Shown: positions 6,804-12,739 of the stretch, one piece after another
How the letters are laid out: the number at the start of each line of letters is the position of its first letter
Numbering within the stretch: position 1 is the first letter of the stretch
NCBI GenBank assembly: GCA_038231615.1
Contig: JBBRLA010000197.1
Span: 1-12,739 of the forward strand
Source: JBBRLA01 sp038231615
GTDB lineage: Bacteria > Myxococcota_A > Polyangia > Palsa-1104 > JAEUJZ01
DNA: 12,739 bases
Reading direction: 5' to 3'
Notes under the pieces: model-generated
What the model saw: only the letters and a program-made list of their open reading frames with translations
Told to the model about the DNA's origin: nothing
Database searches by the model: none
Made by a program: the position numbers and the translations under genes

Positions 6804-9017
6804 ATGGCACCCCATCGCATCCTTTTCTGGCTCCTGTTCGGGTTGCTCATCACGCCGCGGGCCCACGCGACCTGCGCCGCGGCCGATGCGAACATCGTGC
6901 GTCTCCTGCACGGCGGCAGCTTCGAGCTGGGTGCCGGCGATCCGGGTGGCGGCCCGGTGTTGGTCACGGTACGGGTGCCGCTGGCCTTCTGCATGCCCGG
7001 TGACAAGGGACCGTTCGCGCTCTCGTTGCTCGACGTCGCAAGGGGCCAGCTCCATGAACCCGCCTGGCAGAAGGGGATCAAGGTCTCGCTGGATGACGAC
7101 CGAGACCTGCTCTTGACCGTCGATGGGGCGCAGGTCGCCATCCCGGGGACCTACGACCTGCTGGTCCGGGTGAGGGCTACGGTCCCCGCCGCCGAAGGAC
7201 AGCCGAACGCCCCAGCCGAACAAGATCTGGCCATTCAATTGATCCGCCCTGAGGGCCAGCTTCGGCCCCCGGACAAGCTCATCATCGATCGGACGCAGCC
7301 GCCTTGGGGCAGCGCCAGTCCCGATCTGCAGCCGCCCCTGTACCTGAGTGAGACCACGCGGCGCTCCGCGCTGACACCGCTGACAATCCGTCAGGTCGGC
7401 AGCGCTACCATGGGCGAGAAGGTGGTCAGCGGCCGGCTGGACTGCCTGTCCATCGACGTGCCCCCCGGAGGGACCGTGACCTCCACCTGCAAGATCGTGG
7501 GCGAGTTTGCCGTGGGCATGACGTCCGGAATCCTGGAGATCTCGGCCCCTCAGATGAAGAGCGTGATCAGCACCCCCTTCGTCGTGCGCACGCGCAGGAC
7601 GCCCTGGTTCCTGGTCCTTTGCTTCGGTGCCGGCCTGACCTTCGGGTGGATCATCCGCGTCCAGGTCAAGCGCTACCTGGAGCAGCAGGCCCTTCGAATC
7701 AAGGCGCTGGAACTGTTGACCCGCATTCGCAGGCAGGGGGAACGGCATCCGGACGCCGTGCTAGCCAAAACGCTGGAGACCTTGCGGAGCAAAATCCAGG
7801 AGGAACTGGACAAGAGCGATGCCAGCGCCGACCTGCTCTCCGTCCTCCCGGACAAGGACAAAGCGCTGACGGAGGCCATGGCCGATCTGGAGAAGCGATG
7901 GAAGGAAGGCCAGGCCAGCCTCGACGTCATGCGCAGATCTCTCGGCACGACCTGGTCCGTACCGCCAACGTGGCGAGTCTTGCTCCGTGACGCACTGGGC
8001 CAGCTGGAGCAGGTCCAGGCGCAGCTCGATGCCGGCGACGTCAGCGGAGCCAGCGACACCAGGCAGTGGCTGGAGCGCAGACTGGCACAGGAGCTGCTCG
8101 CGGCGGCCAAAACCTGGCAGAGCGACGTGAAAAAGGTTGTCATTCTTCTCGCCAATGACAAGGCTCCGATCCCCTCCGTGCTGAGCACGTGGATGCAGGA
8201 CGCAGCGAAAGCGCTGGGCGATGCGCTCGATGCGCTTCCGCTGAAAGACGTCTCGCCTGTCTTGGAAGACCTCCTCAGGAAGAGCCACGATGCGCGGGAG
8301 AAATTGCGGACGTTCATCGAAGACCTGTTTCGCGAGGCAGCTGTCCTGACCGAGCAGGTGGCCGGGTCGCTGTCCGCGGATCAGCGGTCGAAGCTTCTTG
8401 GCCTGTCGGAGTCGCTCGGGTCGAGCCTGGCATTCTCCGAGGCGAGTTTCGAGGATGTGCTCCACGGGCTCTTGCCGCAACTCAAGGAGCTGGGCACACG
8501 GCTGGCCGAACAGGTGTCAGCCCTGCCCGAGGGCCTATCCAAGGAGGATATCAGTCGCATCAAGGCACTGATCGCTGCGCGGAAGTACGGGGAGGCGGCT
8601 CAGACCATTCGCGAAGTGCGACCTGCGGTCCGATCCATCATACCGACTTCGTATACCTCCAATGGGGACCCAGCAGGAAGCCAGGACGCTGCCAGGGGGC
8701 AAGCCCGGCAAGGGACCGGCCCCGAGATGCCGAGACCGCCTGATCTGCCCCCGCGACAACCCAGGCCCGACATGAAGGAAGTGCCCCTCGATGTGCAGAG
8801 GGTTCGCGCCGGGTGGCGGCTATGGGCCGCGGAGGCCGTTCAGTCTCTGGCTGTTCTCGTGGGCCTGGGCCTGGCCAGCTACCTGCTCTACGCGGACAGC
8901 TTCGTGGGCACCGACGGGGAGTTGATCGGCTTCTTCTTCGGCGGGTTCTGGACTGACATCAGCATCGATGCCCTGCGGGCCACGACGAACAAGTTGAGCA
9001 AGTCCATCGGTTCGTGA
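6804..9017 (+). CDS. Membrane protein with signal peptide, extracytoplasmic domain and long helical region
   Basis: The product has 737 residues and I do not recognise a named family. The N-terminus is a signal peptide (hydrophobic core about 6-17, likely cleaved after AHA at 20-22). Residues about 23-265 look beta-rich and extracytoplasmic, with GTYDLLVRVRA-type strands and few long helices. A membrane helix follows (about 268-284), flanked by basic residues. Residues about 285-610 are strongly helical, rich in Leu/Glu/Lys/Gln heptad-like runs (for example IQEELDKS, LAAAKTWQ), and are probably cytoplasmic coiled-coil bundles. A Pro/Arg/Gln-rich linker (about 625-665) precedes a second membrane helix (681-696). 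A short aromatic-rich segment (GFFFGGFWTD, about 709-718) could be a re-entrant or second helix. The divergent peptidase gene suggests a membrane scaffold, receptor or anchor for that enzyme; this is inference. Topology is predicted by eye. Confidence 0.7.
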   Translation: MAPHRILFWLLFGLLITPRAHATCAAADANIVRLLHGGSFELGAGDPGGGPVLVTVRVPLAFCMPGDKGPFALSLLDVARGQLHEPAWQKGIKVSLDDDRDLLLTVDGAQVAIPGTYDLLVRVRATVPAAEGQPNAPAEQDLAIQLIRPEGQLRPPDKLIIDRTQPPWGSASPDLQPPLYLSETTRRSALTPLTIRQVGSATMGEKVVSGRLDCLSIDVPPGGTVTSTCKIVGEFAVGMTSGILEISAPQMKSVISTPFVVRTRRTPWFLVLCFGAGLTFGWIIRVQVKRYLEQQALRIKALELLTRIRRQGERHPDAVLAKTLETLRSKIQEELDKSDASADLLSVLPDKDKALTEAMADLEKRWKEGQASLDVMRRSLGTTWSVPPTWRVLLRDALGQLEQVQAQLDAGDVSGASDTRQWLERRLAQELLAAAKTWQSDVKKVVILLANDKAPIPSVLSTWMQDAAKALGDALDALPLKDVSPVLEDLLRKSHDAREKLRTFIEDLFREAAVLTEQVAGSLSADQRSKLLGLSESLGSSLAFSEASFEDVLHGLLPQLKELGTRLAEQVSALPEGLSKEDISRIKALIAARKYGEAAQTIREVRPAVRSIIPTSYTSNGDPAGSQDAARGQARQGTGPEMPRPPDLPPRQPRPDMKEVPLDVQRVRAGWRLWAAEAVQSLAVLVGLGLASYLLYADSFVGTDGELIGFFFGGFWTDISIDALRATTNKLSKSIGS

Positions 9018-9458
9018 ACCTCCACGTCCCCCTGGCCAGGGTGGGGCCTGGGTAAAAACCATGGGGCCTGCCAGGCAAGGGGTCATTGGGAGGGCATCTG
9101 TCCGGGGCCCAGAATGCTCGCCCGATGGTCCACAGCGGGGCCAATATTGGAGGGCCGGGAGATGTGTACACGATCGGCGATGGCGCAGGGCAAAGTGCGT
9201 ATGTCTGTGTAGGGAAATTCCGCCGATATCGGATGTTTAACGAAGCCGCTTCGCGGCAGCCGCGCTCCGACACGGGCCGGGGGTGAATCGAGGTTGGTAG
9301 CACGTCCAAGGCCATCCGTGGAATGCCTGACCTGGTTCCGTGAGCACCGGACACGTTGGCCAGACGGCTGCGAGAGGTCATCGCGGCACCCCCGGCGAGC
9401 GCGTAGCTTGTGCTTGAACTGACTGTCGGTCGGCGCGCCTTCGTGGCATGCTGCCCAG
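9018..9458. other. Intergenic stretch without a convincing gene
   Basis: These 441 bases separate two plus-strand genes. Just after the membrane-protein stop are GC-rich inverted repeats, CCCTGGCCAGGG (about 9030-9041) and GCCTGCCAGGC (about 9066-9076). Neither has a T-tail. An open frame at 9125-9286 would encode 53 residues (with DVYTIGDGAGQSAYVCVG), but it has no ribosome binding site and only rare-start extensions. CGAAGCCGCTTCG at 9241-9253 can form a small hairpin. I see no promoter that I would defend for the next gene. Confidence 0.4.
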
Positions 9459-11183
9459 GTGCGTCCCAAGTTTCCAATCGGCCATTCTGATTTTTGCGAA
9501 ATTCGCGAAAACGGTTACTTCTACATCGACAAGACCGCGTTCGTGCAGGACGTTCTCGATGCCAACGTCAAAATCCTCCTCCTCCCCCGGCCGCGGCGCT
9601 TCGGCAAGACGCTGAACCTCTCCATGCTGCGGGCCTTTCTGGCGAAGAACGAGAAGGACCTGTCTCCGCTATTCCAGGAACTGGCCATCTGGCAAGCGGG
9701 GCCGGCCTACCGCGAACACTTCCAGCGTTACCCGACGATCTTCTTCAGCTTCAAGGACGTGAAAGCCCGCTCGGTGACCGACTGCATGAGGGCACTTGTC
9801 CGGTTGGTCGCGGCAGAGTTCGATCGCCACGGCAAGGCGGTCCTGGCCCCGGGACTTCTGACCCAGCGAGAGCGGGCCTACTTCGATCGCATCGTCATGG
9901 AGAAGGCCGACCCCGCCGAGCTGTGGGGCGCGTTACGGGAGCTTTCCGACTACCTCTTCCGCGCTTATGGCGAGAAAATCGTCATCCTCATTGATGAGTA
10001 CGATACTCCCATTCATGGGGCCTTTGCCAACGGTTATCACGACGATGTCGTCGAGTTCTTCCGCAACTTCCTGTCCGGGGGGCTGAAGGACAACCCGCAC
10101 CTGTTCAAGGGCGTGCTCACCGGCATCCTCCGCGTGGCCAAAGAGAGCATCTTCTCGGGCCTCAACAACATCGCGGTCTACAGCCTCTTGCGCAGTGAAT
10201 GCGGCACCCGCTTCGGCTTCACCGATCCCGAAGTCGTCCGCATGATCGAAGCGGTCGGCCAACCCGAGCTGATCGACGGCATTCGCCGGTGGTACAACGG
10301 CTACCTCTTCGGTGGTCAGGTCATCTACAACCCATGGTCCGTACTGAACTGCCTGGACAGCGCAGACAAGGAGTTTCGCCCATACTGGGTGTCCACCAGC
10401 TCCGACGACATCCTGCGCGGCTTGCTGCTTTCGGCGGATGGCGCGGTGCGGGAGGCCATGGAGGACCTGCTTCACGGCGGCAGTATCGAGAAGCCGATCG
10501 AAGAGAACATCGTGCTGCGCGACGTAGCCCAGCGGCCCGAGGCCCTGTGGAGCTTCCTGCTCTTTTCCGGTTATTTGAAGATAACATCCCAGAGAAAAAC
10601 GGACGATGTCCTGCTGGGCACCCTGACCGTGCCCAATCTAGAGGTTGCGTCCACCTATCGGTCCCTCTTCCGAAGCTGGCTGGAGGAGGGGCTGGGCGGC
10701 GCCGGCCCCGTGCTGGAACTGGTGGCCGCCCTCCTCGCCGGAGACGACAAGCTGTGCGAAGAGTTGCTGGACACGCTGCTGCTGCACGCCTTCTCGGTCC
10801 ACGACACCCCGGCCACCATGAATGGCCCGCGTTCGCGCAAGGAGCCTGAGCGGGTCTATCAGGCATTCATCCTCGGGCTTTTGGTCATCCTGGAGCCCAG
10901 GTACGAGGTCCGCTCTAACCGGGAATCGGGCAGAGGACGCTACGATGTCATGATCCTGCCCAAAACCCCGGGACAGGCCGGGGTGGTGCTGGAACTAAAG
11001 GTGCTCGACAAGCGGCGCTCGGAGACACCCGACAAGGCGTTAAACTCGGCGCTGGCACAGCTTCTTTGCCGGGACTACGCTGCCGAGTTGCGCGCACGGG
11101 GGGCCAGCCCGATTCAGCAACTGGCCATCGTCTTTCAAGGCAAGCGGGCCTGGGTCCGGGCAGCGGGGCCGTCCCAGGCCTGA
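9459..11183 (+). CDS. AAA-ATPase-like protein with C-terminal PD-(D/E)XK nuclease domain (DUF1703 type)
   Basis: The product has 574 residues from a GTG start. No in-frame ATG lies nearby, the ribosome binding site is poor, but the N-terminus matches the family (FPIGHSDFCEIRENGYFYID, residues 5-24). The AAA-ATPase-like domain (PF09820 type) shows the family's variant P-loop PRPRRFGKT (43-51) and Walker B VILIDEYDTP (175-184). The middle includes RRWYNGYLFG and YNPWSVLN, which are family hallmarks. The C-terminal PD-(D/E)XK domain (PF08011 type) has D496 in GRYDVMI and E512-x-K514 in LELKV, so the nuclease site looks intact. These proteins occur as many scattered copies in anaerobic and deltaproteobacterial genomes and their job is not settled; defence or mobile-element roles have been suggested. 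No frameshift or truncation is seen. The gene stands alone, convergent with the lysozyme gene, so I would not tie it to the upstream systems. Confidence 0.9.
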   Translation: MRPKFPIGHSDFCEIRENGYFYIDKTAFVQDVLDANVKILLLPRPRRFGKTLNLSMLRAFLAKNEKDLSPLFQELAIWQAGPAYREHFQRYPTIFFSFKDVKARSVTDCMRALVRLVAAEFDRHGKAVLAPGLLTQRERAYFDRIVMEKADPAELWGALRELSDYLFRAYGEKIVILIDEYDTPIHGAFANGYHDDVVEFFRNFLSGGLKDNPHLFKGVLTGILRVAKESIFSGLNNIAVYSLLRSECGTRFGFTDPEVVRMIEAVGQPELIDGIRRWYNGYLFGGQVIYNPWSVLNCLDSADKEFRPYWVSTSSDDILRGLLLSADGAVREAMEDLLHGGSIEKPIEENIVLRDVAQRPEALWSFLLFSGYLKITSQRKTDDVLLGTLTVPNLEVASTYRSLFRSWLEEGLGGAGPVLELVAALLAGDDKLCEELLDTLLLHAFSVHDTPATMNGPRSRKEPERVYQAFILGLLVILEPRYEVRSNRESGRGRYDVMILPKTPGQAGVVLELKVLDKRRSETPDKALNSALAQLLCRDYAAELRARGASPIQQLAIVFQGKRAWVRAAGPSQA

Positions 11184-11237
11184 CGTGCCATCCTCTGGCA
11201 TGGCGTCGATTCTGTAGGCTCGGCGGCTACTCCGCCG
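11182..11237. terminator. Two GC hairpins between convergent genes
   Basis: TGCCA (11186-11190) pairs with TGGCA (11196-11200), flanked by GACG (11182-11185) and CGTC (11203-11206), just after the nuclease-ATPase stop. CGGCGG (11221-11226) pairs perfectly with CCGCCG (11232-11237) around a five-base loop holding the lysozyme gene's TAG (11227-11229 on the complement). No T-run follows on either strand, so these are only candidate terminators. The second resembles the stop-codon hairpin at 5173-5199. Confidence 0.35.
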
Positions 11238-12000
11238 GCAGATCCTGAATCGGTTCTTCTGAGGCGGTGAGGGACGTGCCGGTTCCATTGGCGTAGGCGG
11301 CCAGCTCGGCTTCGGTGCCGAAGAAGCGGTTCACGTCGGTGCTGCCGATGCCGGGGACGTTGCCGTGGTCGGAGTACTGCCAGAAACGCCAGGTGTTCCA
11401 GTGCGTCGGCAGGCGCGGGCACGAGACGCCCCAGTTGGCGACCCACAGGCCGTACTTGGACAGGTCGGGGTTGTTGAGGGACGGCCAGAAGCCGGGCGAA
11501 GTATAGATGAGGGGACGCTTGCCGGTGCCCGCCTCCACTTTCGCCAGCCAGGTCTTCATGCGCGACACGATGGTCCCCGCGCTGACTCCATCGGTCACTT
11601 CGGCGTCCAGGATCGCGGGCAAGTCGCCCGGGCCCAGGTGCCCGACCTTGGAGATGACGATGTTGGCCTGCGCCACCGGGTCGTCCCCGGGCCGGAAGAA
11701 CTGGTAGGCGCCGCGGTACATGCCCGCGCTCTTGATCCCGGCCCAGTTGGGGTTGAAAGTCACGTCGCCGCCCATACCGTCGCCGATGCGGGTGATGGCG
11801 AAGCGCCGCCCCGAGGCCGCCACCGAGTGCCAGTTGACCGTCCCTTCGTATTTGGAGACGTCGACGCCTTCCAGGCTGTGGCTCGCGCACACCCGCTGCT
11901 CGCCGATGCCCTCGGGATCGACGGCGTCGTTGGCAGTCAACTCGCTGCCGCAGGCGGCCAGCAGGGCCAGGGATCCGCAATAAAGTGCTTTCATCGACAT
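11227..12000 (-). CDS. Secreted GH25 lysozyme, predicted lipoprotein
   Basis: The product has 257 residues. The start at 12000 is favoured over the Met at 11994 because AGAGG (complement of 12007-12011) lies six bases upstream. A short signal peptide ends in the lipobox LLAAC with Cys17, so the mature protein should be lipid-anchored. The GH25 muramidase fold follows: GVDVSKYEGTVNW (45-57, with D47), GAYQFFRPGDDP (97-108), the catalytic DxE segment LPAILDAEVTDG (127-138, D132 and E134), PLIYTSPGFW, LWVANWG and WRFWQYSDHG near the end. GH25 enzymes cleave the MurNAc-GlcNAc bond of peptidoglycan. Length and motifs are complete, so activity is expected. The role could be prey-wall digestion, wall remodelling or competition. 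It has no immunity gene beside it and is convergent with the nuclease-ATPase. Cys38 and the Cys in VSCPRLP may form a disulfide. Confidence 0.93.
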   Translation of the reverse strand: MSMKALYCGSLALLAACGSELTANDAVDPEGIGEQRVCASHSLEGVDVSKYEGTVNWHSVAASGRRFAITRIGDGMGGDVTFNPNWAGIKSAGMYRGAYQFFRPGDDPVAQANIVISKVGHLGPGDLPAILDAEVTDGVSAGTIVSRMKTWLAKVEAGTGKRPLIYTSPGFWPSLNNPDLSKYGLWVANWGVSCPRLPTHWNTWRFWQYSDHGNVPGIGSTDVNRFFGTEAELAAYANGTGTSLTASEEPIQDLPAE

Positions 12001-12006
12001 GAACTA

Positions 12007-12011
12007 CCTCT
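12007..12011 (-). promoter_or_regulatory. Ribosome binding site of the lysozyme gene
   Basis: AGAGG on the minus strand stands six bases before the ATG at 12000. It decides the start in favour of that Met over the one two codons later. Confidence 0.55.
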
Positions 12012-12113
12012 GCGGTCGATGCTTTGCAAGCCCCGTTCCAGGGCCTCTCTTTCATTCTCCGTCGCCGGATTTGCCCGGCGGCGGCTTTTACTGGGGGTCC
12101 GGGTACCATCTGG

Positions 12114-12130
12114 GGGTTGCACTGCAACCC
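12114..12130. promoter_or_regulatory. 17-base palindrome upstream of the lysozyme gene, candidate operator
   Basis: GGGTTGCA and TGCAACCC are perfect inverted copies around a single central base, about 115 bases upstream of the lysozyme start. The perfect dyad with a one-base centre fits the binding site of a dimeric regulator better than a terminator. A partial echo, TTTGCAGTC, follows at about 12134-12142. No matching regulator gene is in the window. Confidence 0.4.
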
Positions 12131-12200
12131 GATGTTTGCAGTCGGCGGTCTTCCCCTGAAAGAGGGCGCCTCCGGCCATCGCCACGCCGCTGAGTAAGGA

Positions 12201-12260
12201 TTTTATGGTAATTTAAATTGCGAAAATTCGCCGATAAATCGAAATATGTCAACTGAAAAT
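12201..12260. other. AT-rich patch upstream of the intron-like element
   Basis: By hand count only 16 of these 60 bases are G or C, against a clearly GC-rich background. The patch contains the palindrome ATTTAAAT (12211-12218) and the inverted repeat GCGAA-AA-TTCGC (12220-12231). It could be a promoter region, possibly for the lysozyme on the minus strand, or acquired DNA. The 12131-12200 stretch before it shows nothing I can name. Confidence 0.4.
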
Positions 12261-12280
12261 TGGCCGGACCTGTATGGCCG

Positions 12281-12739
12281 GTGCGTAGCTGAGGGTCGAG
12301 AGGTGGGTTATTCGTCCTCATAGGTAAGTCCTTAAGCCTAGCAGCGACGGAGAAATACCATAATCTCGGCGTTGGAGTGGCTCTAAATGCTTGAGCTGTG
12401 GCTGAAGGCCCGTTGAGGCTAGATTTGCTACTCCCGTGGTGAGGGATGGTTGCTAAAGACGAAACCTGTCCATTTGAGCAGGCAAGAAGACCTGACCAAC
12501 GGACTGCCCTCTTCGTGAATCGCCGCCCCGAGTGAAGAACGAGCGGTGTCGTGAGCGACAATCCCTCACCACGAGCCGCCCAGATCGAGTGCGCCGCGAA
12601 TCAGGGAGTGCTTCAGTCGCTGGACGTCGATGCGCCCTACCTAGCCCCAATGCCGCTCGTATAAGACCATTTGTCGTCGACAAGTTGGCTACCTGCGCTT
12701 TCGGGGATAATTGCTCATCTTGATCTTGACCTCCCTTGG
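12281..12739 (+). ncRNA. Probable group II intron, 5' ribozyme part, cut by the window end
   Basis: The stretch begins GTGCGTAGCTGAGGG; GTGCG-type 5' ends are typical of group II introns. It then follows a pattern I know from domain I of bacterial, chloroplast-like introns: an AGGTAAGTCC segment (compare GGTGAAAGTCC), TAGCAGCGACGGAG, GGCTCTAAATGC (compare GGTCTAAAGC), then GTGGTGAGGGATGGTTGC (compare GTGATGAGGGTCGCC). A 13-base perfect long-range inverted repeat (12435-12447 with 12561-12573) supports a folded RNA. All reading frames are short or unlike proteins. A reverse transcriptase frame and domains V-VI would lie right of the window, as expected since such ORFs usually start several hundred bases in. 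Exact 5' end, class and completeness are uncertain, and the match is from memory, not alignment. Confidence 0.55.
12435..12573 (+). repeat. Long-range 13-base inverted repeat inside the intron-like RNA
   Basis: CGTGGTGAGGGAT (12435-12447) is the exact complement of ATCCCTCACCACG (12561-12573), closing a 113-base interior. Smaller nested stems fit inside, including GTCG-TGAG-CGAC (12548-12559), CCTG/CAGG (12465-12468 with 12479-12482) and GTCC/GGAC (12468-12471 with 12501-12504; the last two share a base and compete). This is the kind of nested helix expected in group II intron domain I. Confidence 0.75.

Noticed and set aside
6702..8480. Minus-strand frames opposite the membrane-protein gene (6702-7748, 7761-8480)
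   Set aside because: They are antisense shadows in GC-rich DNA with no recognisable motif, while the plus strand has a signal peptide and membrane helices.
11365..12159. Plus-strand frame of 264 codons opposite the lysozyme
   Set aside because: The minus strand encodes a complete GH25 domain with lipobox and ribosome binding site; this frame is an Arg/Gly-rich shadow.
12088..12561. Minus-strand frame of 157 codons across the intron-like region
   Set aside because: Composition is not protein-like, it crosses a palindrome and a structured RNA region, and it has no motif or ribosome binding site.
1..12739. CRISPR array, tRNA, rRNA or insertion-sequence ends
   Set aside because: I found no regularly spaced identical repeats with unique spacers, no tRNA-like cloverleaf, and no transposase motif. 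The only periodic DNA is the WD40 coding array.

Overview
The window is GC-rich bacterial DNA, densely packed with large multidomain genes typical of the accessory genome of a bacterium with a complex life style. Myxococcota, or a neighbouring deltaproteobacterial or Nitrospira-like lineage, is my best guess. It rests on the style of the secreted GH25 lysozyme lipoprotein, the STAND-WD40 protein and the DUF1703-type ATPase, not on any marker gene. No ribosomal, tRNA or housekeeping gene is present.

Layout. (1) 129-5152, plus strand: a two-gene operon joined by an ATGA overlap. The first gene looks like a catalytically degenerate SIR2-like protein. The second is a 1286-residue STAND NTPase (nSTAND1 type) with a charged coiled coil, one membrane segment and about 15 WD40 repeats. 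(2) 5185-9017: a divergent pair around a 155-base shared control region. On the minus strand is a gingipain/caspase-like cysteine peptidase with a visible His/Cys dyad. On the plus strand is a 737-residue membrane protein with a signal peptide, an extracytoplasmic beta-type domain, a membrane helix, a long helical region and a second C-terminal membrane helix. (3) 9018-9458: 441 bases without a convincing gene. (4) 9459-11183, plus: an AAA-ATPase-like protein ending in a PD-(D/E)XK nuclease domain. (5) 11227-12000, minus: a GH25 lysozyme lipoprotein. (6) 12001-12280: its upstream region, holding a 17-base palindrome and an AT-rich patch. (7) 12281-12739: no protein gene, but sequence that resembles the 5' ribozyme part of a group II intron running off the window.

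How the genes may work together (inference). Genes 1-2 have the architecture of a sensor/switch: WD40 propellers as ligand surface, a STAND NTPase as switch and a SIR2-like partner. The next pair joins a cell-death-type protease to a membrane protein. All are classes of part found in bacterial conflict and programmed-death systems, so 129-9017 is the best candidate for an undescribed system. Nothing in the sequence proves that the two pairs cooperate. The lysozyme and the nuclease-ATPase look like independent neighbours.
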